Position numbers and translations under genes: made by a program
Source: Chionoecetes opilio
Lineage: Eukaryota; Arthropoda; Malacostraca; Decapoda; Majidae
Reading direction: 5' to 3'
Length of the DNA: 64,000 nucleotides
Assembly (NCBI GenBank): GCA_016584305.1
Contig: JACEEZ010016536.1
Location: forward strand, 1 to 64,000
Notes under the pieces: generated by a model
What the model saw: only the letters and a program-made list of their open reading frames with translations
Told to the model about the DNA's origin: nothing
Databases searched by the model: none
In this document: in pieces, positions 62,501-64,000 of the stretch
How positions within the stretch are numbered: position 1 is the first letter of the stretch
Layout of the letters: every line of letters begins with the position of its first letter

Positions 62501-64000
62501 AAAATTTTCGTGGAACTGCGGAACCAGGAGATACCTGAAAAGGTTGGTCCGCATTGGGGAGGGAAAAACTCCTCCCGTCCCTCTCGGGCGATAGGGAGGC
62601 CCCCGCATCCCCGGGCCTCCCCCAAAAGGGGAAGTGACGCCGAGTTCCTTCTTGGGGCCCCGGCAAGCTGGGTTTTGACGGGCCCGAAACGGGGCTCAGT
62701 GGTCTTGAAGGAGGGGGAAACAAACCGGGCTTCAGGGACAAGATCATCCCCCTTTCTGTTTCAAACACCACGGTTTTCAAAACCTGGCAGGTGCAAGGTG
62801 CTTCCCATTGGGATTGAGCAAGAACCCCGGACAAAAATTTGTTTTTTTTTGGGGCCTGCCGCCATAAATGTCCACGGGGTTGATCCTAAAGGGTTTTTCC
62901 TTCAAAACCAGCCTCGGCTCTTCCTCTGGTCCTGAAAATTAGAATCTTAAAAACGACTCCGGATCGAGGGCCCCTTCGGGGATTCCTCGCAGAGAGACGG
63001 GGGGAAACATGGGGGAGGCCCGTAGACCCCCTTCGCCCCCAAATGACACTGCCAGAAAGCAAAGGGGCCCGCGCTTTGGGCCTTCCTGAAGGGGGCTTTT
63101 GTTTGTCGAAGAACCACCCCAGAAGGACTTTAAAACTTCTCCGTCCCCCTCCTACCTTTTTTCCTGGGTTGGTAAGGGGCCCCCCCCAAAACCTTTCCCC
63201 TGTCCTGGACTCCCCATAAAGCCCGGGGGAAGGGCCCAAAGGCCATCTCCCCCCCTCAAGCTTCAGAGGGCTAAAATCCCACTGTCGCGACGGGTCGAGA
63301 AAAGGGCCGGATTTGGAACGAGTGGCCCTCTTCATTGCTCGGGGTGTATTGCAACAAGGGGCTTTGGGGCCCCAAATCTCGGGAAAAAGTTTCCGTTTAA
63401 CAAACGTGCTTTTCCCTCAAAGATCCTCAAGACATCCCCTTGCCCAAAACCCGTTCCCAAAGGCAGCAGAAAAAGCCCTGCGACGCCGCCTTTTGGTACG
63501 TTTCCGAGGAAAACGCGGCGGGCCCTTTCTTCGACTAAAGGATTGATGTGGGGAGAAGAAGCAGAGGGTCAAGGCATTGGAAAAGCCCACCCCCGAAAAG
63601 GAACCCCGCGATTGGGGGGAAAAAAAGATAAACGATTTTCTTCCCCCTCTCGCCCTTTCGCCCACTTCGAAGACACAGCCCCTTCTTTCAGAAACTCGAC
63701 GCGGACGAGGGTTTCCCCTGGCAAAGGCCCCGGGCATTGTGGGGGGAGGAGACCGATTAAAGGGAAGCTCGGAAACGGGCATTGGCCTCCGAGGGGTCAA
63801 CGTGCCCGGACCCGGGGCATCCCCCTGGGCAGCGCTACCTGGGTCCCCCCGAAGTGGGCCGCACAGGAAAGAAATCTCCTCCATTGGGCCCCCCCCCATC
63901 GGAAACTTGGGGCGGGAAAAAAAAGGAAGCCCTTCAAAAGAAGGTTTTTCTGAAGGGAAAAACAATGAAAACTTTGTTTTGGGTTTTTCCTTATAATTTT
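59600..64000. other. Compositionally aberrant stretch, probably unreliable sequence
   Basis: From about 59,640 the sequence is dominated by runs of three to seven identical bases (GGGG, CCCC, AAAA, TTTT), with GC content rising toward the end. I find no TE family, domain, splice site or repeat shared with the rest of the window. The long apparent frames after 62,000 occur on both strands, overlap one another and are Pro/Gly/Lys/Arg-rich, as expected from GC-rich random sequence. A contig end built from poor reads, or a foreign segment, would both explain this. Confidence 0.6.

Noticed and set aside
62082..63996. Several overlapping frames up to 284 codons on both strands
   Set aside because: GC-rich, homopolymer-laden sequence gives few stops. 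No motif is recognisable and both strands are equally open.

Overview
The window looks like repeat-dense nuclear DNA of an arthropod, most likely a decapod crustacean. This is inferred from TTAGG-type (CCTAA) repeat runs, spliced hAT transposase exons, several non-LTR retrotransposon remnants and an AT-rich background. I see no bacterial operons, no rRNA or tRNA gene, no CRISPR array, and no host gene I can name. Nearly all recognisable coding sequence belongs to transposable elements (TEs), mostly broken.

Layout. 0.6-1.9 kb is a giant inverted repeat with a telomere-like centre. 2.4-4.2 kb is a decayed Mutator-like transposase. 5.9-8.3 kb is an unidentified minus-strand reading frame split by a 2.0 kb hAT with a perfect 8-bp target-site duplication (TSD). 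9.8-12.1 kb holds palindromes and a terminal-inverted-repeat (TIR) element. 12.1-13.8 kb is a decayed LINE. 14.2-16.5 kb holds three non-autonomous elements. 17.0-18.5 kb is an unnamed protein family with one in-frame stop. 19.2-20.7 kb is a complete TTAA-flanked element (Kolobok-like). 22.3-25.6 kb holds a pogo-like remnant, Tc1-like helix-turn-helix (HTH), and a hAT with a LINE inside it. 25.9-28.7 kb holds hAT exons with a foldback element in their intron, an RTE-like LINE and a hAT end.

28.7-47.4 kb is a nest that can be unpacked base by base. A plus-strand Gypsy (LTR 28.68-29.59 kb, gag/protease 45.9-47.4 kb) holds a minus-strand Gypsy (29,647-45,873, TSD GAAGT). The inner Gypsy carries a 2.0 kb unclassified element in its integrase (TSD AAC) and a Harbinger-like element in its 5' LTR (37,215-45,752, TSD TTA). 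The Harbinger-like element carries a C2H2 zinc-finger array and is split by a hAT (39,328-45,665, TSD GGACTAAC). The hAT still has a five-exon transposase gene with phase-consistent junctions, and itself contains a pogo/Tigger-like foldback element (42,094-43,116, TSD TA).

48.2-59.6 kb continues with a retroposed fragment, a compact TIR element encoding an unnamed DDE-like protein, a Helitron-type end, a second Kolobok-like copy with a THAP finger, a separate THAP exon, a hAT deletion derivative and two LINEs. From about 59.6 kb to the end the base composition changes and homopolymer runs dominate. I read this as probably unreliable assembly sequence.

The parts do not form a pathway. What links them is insertion history and shared termini: each dated junction gives a relative age, and several families have multiple copies here (Kolobok-like, ATACCGGTAT-type hAT, foldback arm, pogo-like, RTE-like LINE).
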